Notes: generated by a model from the letters alone, not told the origin. A stretch of DNA of 64,000 nt from Actinoplanes sp. M2I2 (GCF_023544445.1 NZ_JALPVJ010000014.1:1-64000), one strand, 5' to 3'; shown: positions 1-8,182, counted from the stretch's first letter. Translations and numbers: made by a program.

Positions 1-6
1 ATCAGG

Positions 7-69
7 CAGCGGAGCTCCCGGTGTCAAGGGCGTCTTAGAGTGACCACCCTCTATACAGGAGCTCCGCTG
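7..69. repeat. 12-bp inverted repeat, element-end-like
   Basis: Two perfect 12-bp arms, CAGCGGAGCTCC at 7-18 and GGAGCTCCGCTG at 58-69, enclose 39 bases. The right arm is followed by TTTT. It could be a hairpin terminator for a gene left of the window, or the end of a mobile element that lies mostly outside it. No transposase reading frame can be identified beside it. Confidence 0.5.
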
Positions 70-196
70 TTTTCATGCCTACGACACACCTTGACGACCG
101 CCCGCACCGCCTAACTGAACGGCGTTGCATCTAGACCACCGGCGCCGACGCCACCGGACGGTAAAGCGCAAGCCGCCCCTGCGGCCAGGGTCAGGC

Positions 197-337
197 CGAC
201 ACCCACTCCAACCAGCCCCGGCCGTCCATCCGATAGCCGGGCGCCGTTCGACACCCACCCCAAACAGGCCCAGCCCTCCATCCGATAGCCGGAAGCCGTT
301 CGACACCCACCCCAAACAGGCCCAGCCCTCCATCCGG
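197..337. repeat. 52-bp tandem repeat, about 2.7 copies
   Basis: Units begin at 197, 249 and 301, each opening CGACACCCAC and containing CCATCCGATAGCC. The last two units are nearly identical and the first has diverged. The rest of 1-481 holds nothing else recognisable except the inverted repeat at 7-69 and the leader of the DoxX-like gene. Confidence 0.85.
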
Positions 338-481
338 GGAGTCCGCCCAGCCCGGACGCGGCCCCCTCTGACGTCGGCTTGCCCGGCTGATCAGGCGTCC
401 GCGCGGGTGAGATGGGATCGCGTAACGTGGCCCTTTCCGGATGGCCTTCAGCCGGCCTCCAGTCCGGAGAGAAGAGGCAGC

Positions 482-904
482 ATGCCGCGGGCGGTCGGCA
501 CGACGGGTCAGATCATCCTGGGTGCGCTGCTGCTGTTCACCGGCACCGCTCACCTGACCTTCGCGCGGGCGGAGTTCCAGGCGCAGGTGCCGTCGTGGCT
601 GCCGATCGACGAGAACGTCGTGGTCGTCGCGTCGGGCGTCGTCGAGCTCTGTCTCGCGGTGGCCCTGCTCACCACCTGGAAGCAACCTCGCCGCGGCATC
701 GTCGGCGCGGTCACGGCGGCGTTCTTCGTGGCGATCCTGCCCGGCAACATCGCCCAGTTCACCGAGCACCGCGACGCCTTCGGCCTCGACACCGACGCCG
801 CCCGCGCAGTCCGGTTGCTCTTCCAGCCGCTGCTCGTTGTCTGGGCCCTCGTCGTGACGAGCGCCGTCCCCACAGTGCGCTCGCTGGCCCGCCGCCGCGC
901 CTGA
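482..904 (+). CDS. DoxX-like small membrane protein
   Basis: This 140-residue protein has four hydrophobic segments (about residues 9-27, 47-66, 75-92 and 110-128), an arrangement typical of DoxX-like and DUF-type small membrane proteins. The N-terminal TGTAHLTF segment and the buried glutamate in VVELCLAVALL fit that fold. The ATG at 482 was chosen because GGAGAGAAGAGG lies just upstream; an open frame continues further 5' but runs through the tandem repeat and lacks a binding site. It stands alone between two arrays of about 52 bp. The biochemical role is unknown; relatives are often linked to redox or stress functions. Confidence 0.7.
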   Translation: MPRAVGTTGQIILGALLLFTGTAHLTFARAEFQAQVPSWLPIDENVVVVASGVVELCLAVALLTTWKQPRRGIVGAVTAAFFVAILPGNIAQFTEHRDAFGLDTDAARAVRLLFQPLLVVWALVVTSAVPTVRSLARRRA

Positions 905-995
905 TCGACCGCCCACTTCCGGGCAGGGCACCGGCCGTTCACGATGGACCAGCCTCCAGGCGCTGTCGCACGCCATCGGGAACTGTCAGGAGTTG

Positions 996-1390
996 TCACC
1001 AGCCGTTGGGGCGCCCACCTCGGACTTTCAGAGCCGGGTCAGAAGTCATCACCAGCCGTTGGACCGCTCACCGCGCGCTGTCGCAGACCATGGGGACCGG
1101 TGATGAACCGTCACCTGCTGTTGAAGCGCGCCCGCCTGGCACTGTCGGAGCCGGGCCAGAAGTTATCCCCAGACATCGCAGCACCCACCGCACGCTGTCG
1201 GACCCGGTCCTGAGCCGTCACCCGCCGCTGGAACTCCCACCAGGCACTGTCGAGCCCGACCAGAAGTGGTCACCCGCCGTTGGAACGCCCACCGCGGGCT
1301 ATCGGGCCGGGCCAACAGTCGTCACCCGCCGTTGAAGCGTCCACCAGGCACTGTCGAGGCCGACCAGGAGTCATCACCGGTCGTTGGAGC
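996..1390. repeat. Degenerate 52-53-bp tandem repeat running into the BI-1 gene
   Basis: Units opening TCACC(C/A)GCCGTTGGA recur at about 996, 1049, 1111, 1164, 1218, 1270, 1322 and 1374, mostly 52-54 bp apart. The last unit carries the stop codon of the BI-1 gene, which reads leftward and ends at 1374. The array fills the whole space between the DoxX-like gene and BI-1; no gene was found in it. Confidence 0.85.
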
Positions 1391-2039
1391 GGCCGCCGAT
1401 GATCTGGAGGAAGAACAGGAAGACGTTGAGGATGTCGAGGAAGATCGACGCGGCGATGAGCGGGGCCGAGGCGAGGTCGGTGTTCCGGCGCAGGCGCTGG
1501 AAGTTGATCATTGTGAGGGCGGCGAAGATCACCAGCCCGAGCACGGCGTAGACCAGCGCGCCGTTCGGGATGCTCACGAAGACGAGCACGAGGCCGAAAA
1601 TGATCAGCGCCACCAACGCCCAGAAGGCGTACCGGGCCAGCGCCGACAGGTCGCGGCGGGTGGCGTAGCCGGCGGCGCCGAAGCCGGCGATGAACAGCGC
1701 CGTCGCCCCGCCCGACTGCCACAGCGCCTGCGGGTCCTGACCGGCGTAATAGGACAGCGTGGGGGCCACGGCCAGACCGATGAACAGGCCGAACGCGGCG
1801 AGCAGGCCGACGGTCAGCTCGCGCGAGCGGCGGGACGCGAACTGCATGCCGATGAGCGCGGCGAACGCGGCCACGAAGGCGATGATGCCCGCGCCTCCAC
1901 CGAGGTCGCGGCCGAGGTACGCGCCGAGCGCGAACAAGGCGGCGGTGCCCGCGACGAAGGCCATCGTCCGGGCGAACAGGAGGTGGCTCTGGTCCCGGGT
2001 GGCGATGCCCGCCGGGCGGTACGCGATGGAGTCGTCCAT
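1374..2039 (-). CDS. Bax inhibitor-1/YccA-family membrane protein
   Basis: The 221-residue protein has seven hydrophobic segments and ends in LNVFLFFLQIIGG, a conserved C-terminal helix of the BI-1/YccA (TMBIM) family. Members are pH-sensitive Ca2+ leak channels or modulators of the membrane protease FtsH; which applies here is not known. The start at 2039 (MDDSIAYRP) follows GGGGAGAGGG; longer upstream frames are Arg/Pro-rich and not membrane-like. The final residues GRSNDR and the stop lie in the last unit of the 52-bp repeat array, so the C-terminus has been shaped by the repeat. Confidence 0.85.
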   Translation of the reverse strand: MDDSIAYRPAGIATRDQSHLLFARTMAFVAGTAALFALGAYLGRDLGGGAGIIAFVAAFAALIGMQFASRRSRELTVGLLAAFGLFIGLAVAPTLSYYAGQDPQALWQSGGATALFIAGFGAAGYATRRDLSALARYAFWALVALIIFGLVLVFVSIPNGALVYAVLGLVIFAALTMINFQRLRRNTDLASAPLIAASIFLDILNVFLFFLQIIGGRSNDR

Positions 2040-2251
2040 GGCTTCACTCTGGCCCTCTCCCCAGGGGAACCGAGCCAGGGAAGGTCCCTGGTCGTCACCG
2101 GCCCCGGGGGTGTCGAGCGCGTGGGTACCCGAGCCCCCGCCCGCGCAGCGGGGACCGGCGTGGTGTCGCCGGTCACGACCGCGGGGGCGGCACGTTTCCG
2201 CAGGTCGCCACTCTGCCGGCACCGCCTGCTGCGCTGCGCGTCACGTCACGA

Positions 2252-2402
2252 CGCGCCTGGTGGATCACGTGGGTGAGAGGTCCAGGTCGAGGCTGACGGC
2301 GTCCGCATGGCGGACCAATACCGGGTTGTATCGAGCCGTTCTGCGGACGCCGTCAGGCGCGGCCTGGGCCACGCCGGAGCCCCGCCTGATCCACCAGTCG
2401 CG
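2252..2402. repeat. 151-bp imperfect hairpin repeat, copy A
   Basis: Arms of about 60 bases fold back on each other. The core is a perfect 15-bp pair, CTGACGGCGTCCGCA at 2293-2307 and TGCGGACGCCGTCAG at 2342-2356. The outer ends CTGGTGGATCA and TGATCCACCAG also pair. The right arm matches the right arm of the hairpin at 17869-18031 at about 36 of 43 bases by hand alignment, so both belong to one dispersed family. It lies 2 bases past the stop of the reductase gene at 2405. The remaining bases from 2040 to 2251 hold the BI-1 leader and nothing else recognised. Confidence 0.8.
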
Positions 2403-2404
2403 CC

Positions 2405-2944
2405 CTACAGCGGGTGCACGTCGTAGTCGAGCAGCACGCCGCCGGACGGCGTCGAGGTGGACTGTCGCAGACTCACCCGGCCCGCGACGGTCTCGTCGAA
2501 GAGCTTGCGGCCGCCGCCGGCCAGCGCCGGGAAGACGACGAGCCGCATCCGGTCGATCAGGCCGGCGGCGAGCAGCGAGCGGGTCAGGCGCAGGCTGCCG
2601 TGGACGCCGATGTCACCGCCGGGCCGGGTCTTGAGATCACGGACGACGTCGAGCGCGTCGCTCGTCACGACAGTCGTGCCGGTCCAGTCGACCGGTGGCC
2701 GGGTGGACGTGAAGACGTACTTCTCGACGTTGTTGATGAAGTCGGCGAACACGGGGTAGCCCGCGCTCGGCCAGTAGGACGCCCATTCGTCGTACATCTG
2801 CCGGCCCAGCAGAACGGTGTCCTGCCGGCCGATCAGGTCGCGTAGGTTGGCGTCCATCGTCTCGTCGAACTCGGCGGCGAACGTCTCGGGGCTTTCCGCC
2901 ACGCCGTCCAGGGACATCAGGGAGTAGAGAACCACGGTGCGCAT
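2405..2944 (-). CDS. Dihydrofolate reductase/RibD C-terminal family protein
   Basis: This 179-residue protein belongs to the RibD C-terminal (DHFR-like) family of pyridine-nucleotide reductases. It shows MSLDGVAES near the N-terminus, GRQMYDEWASYWP, VTSDALDVVRDLK and the glycine-rich GGDIGVHGSLRLTRSLL before LVVFPALAGGG. The length is usual for the stand-alone family common in actinomycetes, whose substrates are mostly unknown; it is not expected to replace housekeeping FolA. The ATG at 2944 opens the conserved MRTVVLYSLMSLDG segment. It reads toward a long hairpin repeat that starts right after its stop codon. Confidence 0.85.
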   Translation of the reverse strand: MRTVVLYSLMSLDGVAESPETFAAEFDETMDANLRDLIGRQDTVLLGRQMYDEWASYWPSAGYPVFADFINNVEKYVFTSTRPPVDWTGTTVVTSDALDVVRDLKTRPGGDIGVHGSLRLTRSLLAAGLIDRMRLVVFPALAGGGRKLFDETVAGRVSLRQSTSTPSGGVLLDYDVHPL

Positions 2945-2972
2945 GCCGGTCAGACCGGCCGGCCGGGCCGAA

Positions 2973-3353
2973 CTAATCGGTCAGGTCGACGATCTCGCGG
3001 CCGAGGGGCCAGAACGCCACCGGCACCAGCTTGAAGTTCGCGATGCCGAACGGGATGCCGATGATGGTGACGCACTGGGCGATGCCGGCGACGATGTGGG
3101 TGAGCGCCAGCCACCAGCCCGCGACGACCACCCAGACGATGTTGGCGACGCCGGAGGCCACGCCCGCGGTGGGGCGGCTGACCACCGTACGGCCGAAGGG
3201 CCACAGCGAGTAGACCGCGAGCCGCAGCGAGGCGATGCCGAAGGGGATCGTCACGATCAGCGCGAAGCAGATGAGGGCGGCCACGCCGTAGCCGATCGCG
3301 AGCACGAAGCCGCTGCCGAAGATGAACCACAGGACGTTCAGGATCAATCGCAC
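2973..3353 (-). CDS. YccF-domain inner-membrane protein
   Basis: The 126-residue protein carries two YccF repeats, each with the hallmark IPFGIA: TIPFGIASLRLAVYSLWPFG at about residues 35-54 and GIPFGIANFKLVPVAFWPLG near the C-terminus. Hydrophobic helices precede each. YccF proteins are small inner-membrane proteins of unknown biochemical role. The frame opens with GTG at 3353, immediately before the conserved RLILNVLWFIF helix, and no strong ribosome site is seen. It sits between the MscS-like gene (start at 4155) and the reductase in the same orientation with 30-base gaps, so the three may be cotranscribed. Confidence 0.85.
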   Translation of the reverse strand: MRLILNVLWFIFGSGFVLAIGYGVAALICFALIVTIPFGIASLRLAVYSLWPFGRTVVSRPTAGVASGVANIVWVVVAGWWLALTHIVAGIAQCVTIIGIPFGIANFKLVPVAFWPLGREIVDLTD

Positions 3354-3384
3354 AGATCAAGCATGACCGGCCCGCGCCACCGCC

Positions 3385-4155
3385 TCAGCCTTCGTCGCGC
3401 TTCCGGCCGGGCTCGTCGGTGAGCCCGGGGGCGGCCGCGGTAGTGGCCGCCGGGGCGACGTCGACCGGCTCGGGGGCGCCGGGCGGGCCAACCGGGTCGG
3501 GCTGGGGCTCGGGCTCGGGCTCGCCGTCGGAGGGGCCGACCGCGGCGGCCAGCAGCGCCGAGTTCGGGATGTTGAGCGGGCCCTCGGCGGTCTCCAGCAC
3601 CGTGTAGAGCAGTCCCGCGGAGACGACCGTGCCGTAGAGCGGGCCGATGATCGCGCCGGACAGCACGCGCACCCGCTGGCCCGGCAGGTAGGGGCGGGCG
3701 AACAGCAGGACGAGACCGGCGAACAGGTTGCTCAGCACCGGCTGGGCGGCCAGGCCCAGGATGACCCCGGTGACCGCGCCGCCGACCAGCACGTTGCGCA
3801 GGCCGACGCCGAGCAGATCACAGACGACGAAGACGGTGATCAGATAGCCGGCCAGCTGGACCAGCAGGCGCAGCGGGGTGGCGGCGACCTCCCCGGCGCG
3901 TGCCTGGGTGATGCGGTGTACCTCGCGGGAGGCGGTCCGGGTGGAGAGGATGCCGGCCACGGCGACCAGCACGGCGCAGCCCCAGGCGACCAGCCTGTCC
4001 CGCAGCGCCGGCGAGTCGATGTCACCGACCTGGGTGCCCACGATCAGGGCGGCCAGCGCGAGCAGGCCGAACACCACCGCCTTGCGGAAGTCGGGGCGGA
4101 CGTGCTGCTCGAGCACCGTCCACGAATCGCCCTGCCGTCGCGTCCTGCTGATCAT
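3385..4155 (-). CDS. MscS-like mechanosensitive channel protein
   Basis: This 256-residue protein has membrane segments at about 24-42, 55-72, 97-115 and 121-153. The last includes LGLAAQPVLSNLFAGLVLLF followed by RPYLPGQRVRV, the pore helix and start of the beta domain in the MscS family. The beta domain is short (about 155-205) and is followed by a Pro/Glu/Ala-rich tail instead of the usual alpha-beta vestibule, so it resembles the compact actinobacterial versions. The ATG at 4155 follows GGAAGGGGG. It may lead a small operon with YccF and the reductase. A role in osmotic pressure release is inferred from the family only. Confidence 0.8.
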   Translation of the reverse strand: MISRTRRQGDSWTVLEQHVRPDFRKAVVFGLLALAALIVGTQVGDIDSPALRDRLVAWGCAVLVAVAGILSTRTASREVHRITQARAGEVAATPLRLLVQLAGYLITVFVVCDLLGVGLRNVLVGGAVTGVILGLAAQPVLSNLFAGLVLLFARPYLPGQRVRVLSGAIIGPLYGTVVSAGLLYTVLETAEGPLNIPNSALLAAAVGPSDGEPEPEPQPDPVGPPGAPEPVDVAPAATTAAAPGLTDEPGRKRDEG

Positions 4156-4596
4156 GGTGCCCCCTTCCGCGGCGACCGGATCCTATCGGTGTCGCGGTGA
4201 CCAGCACCTCCGTTCCCCCGACCACTCCCTCTCCGGCCGAAACTTCCGGAGAATCGCCGACCCCGCACCGTACGGATTCCTGGCAGTCCTCGATATCTTC
4301 GGGGCTCCGCGGCTGGTGAGCTGTGGCTTGCCGCGTACGGGCGGGCCGTTGTTACCGTTGTCTTTCCGGAAGTTGTTGACACCCCGGATGCTCCGCAACA
4401 ATACTGACGACATCGACGGAGCTCTACTTCCGCCGATGCGGGTCACCCGGACGACCCGCTCCCCCCGGCGCCGTCCCCACGGTTCCGGTAGCCGCCGCGA
4501 CGACGCCGGCCTGCGGTGGCCGCCACCCTTGGCCACCGAATCCGCCTCGCCGGCGTCGTCGCGCGCCGCACCCGCCGGCCGGCCGGCCGGCTGCGA
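4156..4596. other. Intergenic stretch without a convincing gene
   Basis: This stretch lies between the divergent start of the MscS-like gene and the 3' end of the VOC gene. Base composition drops around 4200-4420. A rightward promoter-like pair is present near 4376. Open frames here are basic and have no recognisable domain, and I do not call a gene. Confidence 0.5.
4376..4405 (+). promoter_or_regulatory. Sigma-70-like promoter candidate with no gene assigned
   Basis: A perfect TTGACA at 4376-4381 is followed after 18 bases by AATACT at 4400-4405, pointing right into about 190 bases without a supported gene. It could be a chance match in a locally AT-richer patch, or drive an unannotated small RNA antisense to the VOC gene end. 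Confidence 0.3.
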
Positions 4597-5025
4597 TCAT
4601 CGTTCTTCCGTCGGGCCCCGGGTCGCGAGCACGTCGTCGTAGTGCTGGTTGCGCATGACGCCGAGGATGTTGCCGTACGGGTCGAGGACCGACGCCGTCA
4701 CGTAACCCGGGCCGCGCTCGGTCGGCTCCTCGTGCCGGGTCGCCCCGAGCGAGAGCAACCGCCGGTAGGCCGCCTCGACGTCGTCGACCGCCCAGTACAC
4801 GATCACGCCGGCCGGCTGCCCGGCGTGCGGGTGCGGGGCGAACTTGCTGTTCAGCAGCCCGAACTCGTGCTGGTAGTCGCCGATCCGCCATTCCAGGTAG
4901 GCGCCCTCGCGGACGAAGTACGGCTCCGCCTCGAACACGCCGGTGTACCAGGCCCGGGCCGCGTCGAGGTCGTCGGCGAAGACGGTGACGGTGGTGAGCC
5001 CGCGAAGCGCTGCTGAAGAAGTCAT
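4597..5025 (-). CDS. VOC-family (glyoxalase-fold) protein
   Basis: The 142-residue protein has a vicinal-oxygen-chelate fold. It reads TTVTVFADDLDAARAWYTGVF at the start, then VYWAVDDVEAAYRRLLSLGA in the middle and VLDPYGNILGVM near the end, the usual pattern of paired beta-alpha-beta-beta-beta modules. Substrate cannot be told; such proteins may be dioxygenases, lyases, isomerases or drug-binding proteins. The ATG at 5025 follows GGAGGA at good distance. It is divergent from the WYL regulator at 5088 across a 31-bp perfect palindrome, so that regulator is probably its direct controller. Confidence 0.85.
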   Translation of the reverse strand: MTSSAALRGLTTVTVFADDLDAARAWYTGVFEAEPYFVREGAYLEWRIGDYQHEFGLLNSKFAPHPHAGQPAGVIVYWAVDDVEAAYRRLLSLGATRHEEPTERGPGYVTASVLDPYGNILGVMRNQHYDDVLATRGPTEER

Positions 5026-5040
5026 GAGCTCATCCTCCGG

Positions 5041-5071
5041 CGTAAAGTGCTCACCTTCTGAGCACTTTACG
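5041..5071. promoter_or_regulatory. 31-bp palindromic operator between VOC gene and WYL regulator
   Basis: Arms CGTAAAGTGCTCA (5041-5053) and TGAGCACTTTACG (5059-5071) are perfect complements around a 5-base spacer. The site occupies most of the 62-base gap between two divergent start codons. It is the obvious binding site for the neighbouring regulator, and would overlap both promoters. Confidence 0.8.
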
Positions 5072-5087
5072 AGGCAGAATTCCGGGC

Positions 5088-6020
5088 ATGCGCGCCGACC
5101 GTCTCGTCGCGGCCCTCCTGCTGATGCAGGCCCGCGGCCGCGTCACCGCCGCCGAACTGGCGACCGAGCTGGAGATCTCGGTGGCCACCGCCCGCCGGGA
5201 CCTCGAGGCGCTGTCCGCGGCCGGCATCCCGGTCTATCCGCAACCCGGCCGGCACGGCGGCTGGCAGCTAATCGGCGGGGCGCGCACCGACCTCAGCGGC
5301 CTGACCGCGTCCGAGGCCCGGGCCCTGTTCCTGCTGGCCGGCCCGGCCGCCGCGACGTCCGACGAGGTCAAGGCGGCCCTGCGCAAGCTGATGCGGGCGC
5401 TGCCCGAGACGTACCGGACCGAGGCGCAGGCGGCCGCCGACGCCACGCTGATCGACCCGTCGCGCTGGGGTGAGAACGTCCGCGACCGCCCGGACGAGGT
5501 GCGGCGGGTCCAGGAAGCCGTCGTCCGCCGGCGCCGGATCCGGTTCCGCTACAAGGACGTCCAGCGCGAGGCCGACCCGTGGGGGCTGATCGACAAGGAC
5601 GGCGTCTGGTATCTGATCGCCGGCACCGACCGCGGGCAGCGCACGTTCCGGCTCGACCGGGCCGCCGACCTCGAGGTGACCGGCGAGACCTTCGAACGCC
5701 CCGACGACTTCACCCTCGACGCGGCGTGGGATCAGGTGGTCGGCGCGATGGAGGAACGCCGGTCCCGCACGTGGGCCACCGTCCTGATCCCCGAGCGCTT
5801 CCTGTGGGTGCTGCGGGACCACTTCGGACGCCACTGCCACCCCGGCGACGCGCTCGGTGACGGCCGCGTCCGGGTCCGGGTGGGCGCCCCGACCGCGCGC
5901 GACCTCGCTCGCACGCTCTCCGGCTGGGGCTCGGCCGTCGAGGTGGTCGGCCCGGCCGCCGTACGGTCGGAGCTGGCCCGCATCGGCGCCGAGCTCACGT
6001 CGCTCTACGCCGACCGCTGA
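5088..6020 (+). CDS. YafY/PafC-type HTH-WYL transcriptional regulator
   Basis: The 310-residue protein starts with a winged helix-turn-helix (about 1-60: RLVAALLLMQARGRVTAAEL, then ISVATARRDLEALSAAGIPV). It continues with a WYL domain at about 140-220 (IRFRYKDVQREADPWGL, GVWYLIAGTDRGQRTFRLDR) and a WCX-like C-terminal extension. WYL domains sense ligands or nucleic acids and switch DNA binding. The ATG at 5088 matches the family start (MRADRLVAALL). Divergence from the VOC gene across a long palindrome suggests local autoregulation. It is not one of the paired PafB/PafC genes, since it stands alone. Confidence 0.9.
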   Translation: MRADRLVAALLLMQARGRVTAAELATELEISVATARRDLEALSAAGIPVYPQPGRHGGWQLIGGARTDLSGLTASEARALFLLAGPAAATSDEVKAALRKLMRALPETYRTEAQAAADATLIDPSRWGENVRDRPDEVRRVQEAVVRRRRIRFRYKDVQREADPWGLIDKDGVWYLIAGTDRGQRTFRLDRAADLEVTGETFERPDDFTLDAAWDQVVGAMEERRSRTWATVLIPERFLWVLRDHFGRHCHPGDALGDGRVRVRVGAPTARDLARTLSGWGSAVEVVGPAAVRSELARIGAELTSLYADR

Positions 6021-6040
6021 GCCGCGCCGTCCTAGGGGCC

Positions 6041-8107
6041 TCAACCCCTCGGCGACACCTTGTCCGGCTCGGGGGCGCGCAGCCGGGAGCCGGGCGAGGC
6101 GCGCGGGACGGTCAGCGTGAAGACCGCGCCGTGCGGGTGGTTCGGCTCGTACGCGACATCGAGACCGCCGGCCTGCGCGAGCTGACGCACCAGGTAGAGG
6201 CCGAGACCGGTGCCCGCCGTGGTGGTCGCGACGCCGGAGCCGGCCCGGGTGAACCGGTCGAACAGATGCGGCACGAACTCCGGCGGCACGCCCTCGCCGT
6301 GGTCGGCCACCCGGATGGCCACCATGTCGCCGGTGTTCGTCACGGTCACCTCGATCGGCGGGCGGCCGTACTTCGACGCGTTGGTGAGCAGGTTGCCCAG
6401 GATCAGCTGCAGCTGGCCCGGGTCGGCCAGGCCGGTGGTCTCGTCGGGAGCGATGACCGAGACCGGGCTGCCCGCGCTGATGTGGTGGGCCGCGACCGCC
6501 TCCCGCGCGGCGTGCGAGACGTCGAGCCGGACCGGCCGGGCGAGCATCACCCCGGCGTCGAACTGGGCCAGCATCAGGATGTCGGTGACCAGGTCGTTGG
6601 CCCGGTGGCCGGCGACGGTCATCCGGCGGACGTCGTGGGTCCGGGCGTGCTCGGGCAGGCCGGCCCACTCCTCGAGCAGCAACTCCCCCAGCCCGACGAT
6701 CTTGGCCAGCGGCTGGCGGACGTCGTGGCTGAGCATCGCCATCACGTCGGCCAGGTGGGTGTTGGCCTCCTGCAGCTGCTCGGCGCGCTGGGCCAGCTCG
6801 GCCTCGTTGCGGTCGCGCTCGCGCTCGAGGGCGTTGCGTTCCGAGACGTCGATGATCTGGGTGGCGAAGTACAGCGGGCGGTCGTCCTCGTCCCGCAGCA
6901 GCGCGCTGGTGATCGACGCCTCGACGACCTCCCCGTCCGTCCGGACGTACCGCTTGTCGACGTCGAAGCCGTCCAGCCGCCCGGTCAGGCAGGCCCGCAT
7001 CCGGGACGGGGTCAGACCGGCGTCGTCGGGGTGGGTGAAGTCCTCGAGGCTGCGGCCGAGCAGGTCCTCCCCGGCCGCGCCGAAGAGCTGGCCGGCTGCC
7101 GGGTTGACGCGCACACAGCGGCCGTTCAGGTCGGCGAGCACCATGCCGATGCGCGAGCCGTCGAAGACCTTGCGGAAGCGGCGCTCGCTGAGGAGTAGGT
7201 CGCGGCGGCCGGCCCGGGCCCGGCCGGCCGCCGCCACCACCGCGAGGCCGACGATCGCGGCACCGCCCAGGGCGGCCCGCCCGGCCAGCTCGTTGTCGCG
7301 CAGGGAGGCGAACAGCACGTCCTCGCGCACGGTGGCCGACATCCGCCACGGCGTGCCTTGTACCGCGACGGACGCGTATCGCCACCACCCGTCGCCGGCC
7401 CGGTAACGGCCGTCCGGATGGTGGCGCAGGGCCGCCGCGAGGGGTGCGTCCTGGCCGGCCAACGTCGGTGCGCCGGTCGTGAACTGCTCGGTCGTGGCCA
7501 CGATCTTGCCGCTCGGGTCGTCCAGCCGGACCCGGGCGCCGTCGAGCGACAGGGCGCTGGTGAAGTACGACGCCAGCGGGCTCGCGCGGATCGGGATGGC
7601 GCCGGAGAAGACGCGCCGGCCCGAGGTCGTCTCGAACGGCACCGCGAACGCGACGGACGGCACGGAATCCGCAGCGTTGGGCACCACCCCGGACACCGCC
7701 GGTTGCCCGCGCAAGGCCGAGCGAAGATGCTCGTACCGGGCTCCGAGGTCCTGGCCGATCATCCCCGGGTCGGCCGGGTAGGTCTGCAGGACTCGGCCCC
7801 GGGCGTCGAGCAGCACAGCCGACGGGTAGCCGAAGCCGGCGACCGCGCGGGTGAAGTCCCGGCTCTGCACGACCGGGTCGGACAGCGAGGCCCGCGCCTG
7901 GACACGTTGCCGGACCAGCACGTCGGTCGCGACGCCGGTCATGAAGTCGCCCAGGGTGGCGACGCCGTGGTCGAAGCGCCCGGCCACCGCGTCGCGGCTG
8001 CGTTCCTGCTGCCACAGCAGCACCGCGGCGCCCAGCATCACCAGCGCCAGCCACACCGCCAGGGGCGCCGCGGCCGGGCGCCCCCAACGGTTGACCACGC
8101 GCGGCAC
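6041..8107 (-). CDS. PAS-domain sensor histidine kinase
   Basis: The 688-residue membrane kinase has a first membrane helix at about 12-32, an extracellular sensor region (about 35-265) resembling dCache folds, and a second helix near 270-290. A PAS/PAC unit follows (about 300-425, with FRKVFDGSRIGMVLADLNG), then a coiled coil (ERDRNEAELAQRAEQLQEA), HisKA with the phosphoacceptor in MLSHDVRQPLAKI, and HATPase_c with TNASKYG, DHGEGVPPEF and GTGLGLYLV. The GTG at 8107 sits 8 bases after GGAGGG; the GTG at 8113 is too close. No response regulator is adjacent, so it is an orphan. It converges on the WYL regulator with a 20-base gap. Confidence 0.9.
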   Translation of the reverse strand: MPRVVNRWGRPAAAPLAVWLALVMLGAAVLLWQQERSRDAVAGRFDHGVATLGDFMTGVATDVLVRQRVQARASLSDPVVQSRDFTRAVAGFGYPSAVLLDARGRVLQTYPADPGMIGQDLGARYEHLRSALRGQPAVSGVVPNAADSVPSVAFAVPFETTSGRRVFSGAIPIRASPLASYFTSALSLDGARVRLDDPSGKIVATTEQFTTGAPTLAGQDAPLAAALRHHPDGRYRAGDGWWRYASVAVQGTPWRMSATVREDVLFASLRDNELAGRAALGGAAIVGLAVVAAAGRARAGRRDLLLSERRFRKVFDGSRIGMVLADLNGRCVRVNPAAGQLFGAAGEDLLGRSLEDFTHPDDAGLTPSRMRACLTGRLDGFDVDKRYVRTDGEVVEASITSALLRDEDDRPLYFATQIIDVSERNALERERDRNEAELAQRAEQLQEANTHLADVMAMLSHDVRQPLAKIVGLGELLLEEWAGLPEHARTHDVRRMTVAGHRANDLVTDILMLAQFDAGVMLARPVRLDVSHAAREAVAAHHISAGSPVSVIAPDETTGLADPGQLQLILGNLLTNASKYGRPPIEVTVTNTGDMVAIRVADHGEGVPPEFVPHLFDRFTRAGSGVATTTAGTGLGLYLVRQLAQAGGLDVAYEPNHPHGAVFTLTVPRASPGSRLRAPEPDKVSPRG

Positions 8108-8182
8108 ACGCACAACCCTCCGGTCGGCAGCCGGGCCGACTTGCTGAGCGGCCCGGACCGGCGCGCGGGTCCGGGCTGGGCC

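Noticed and set aside
4183..4536. 117-residue basic frame on the minus strand before the MscS-like gene
   Set aside because: Arg/Gly/Pro-rich composition typical of antisense GC-rich frames, no ribosome site and no family resemblance.
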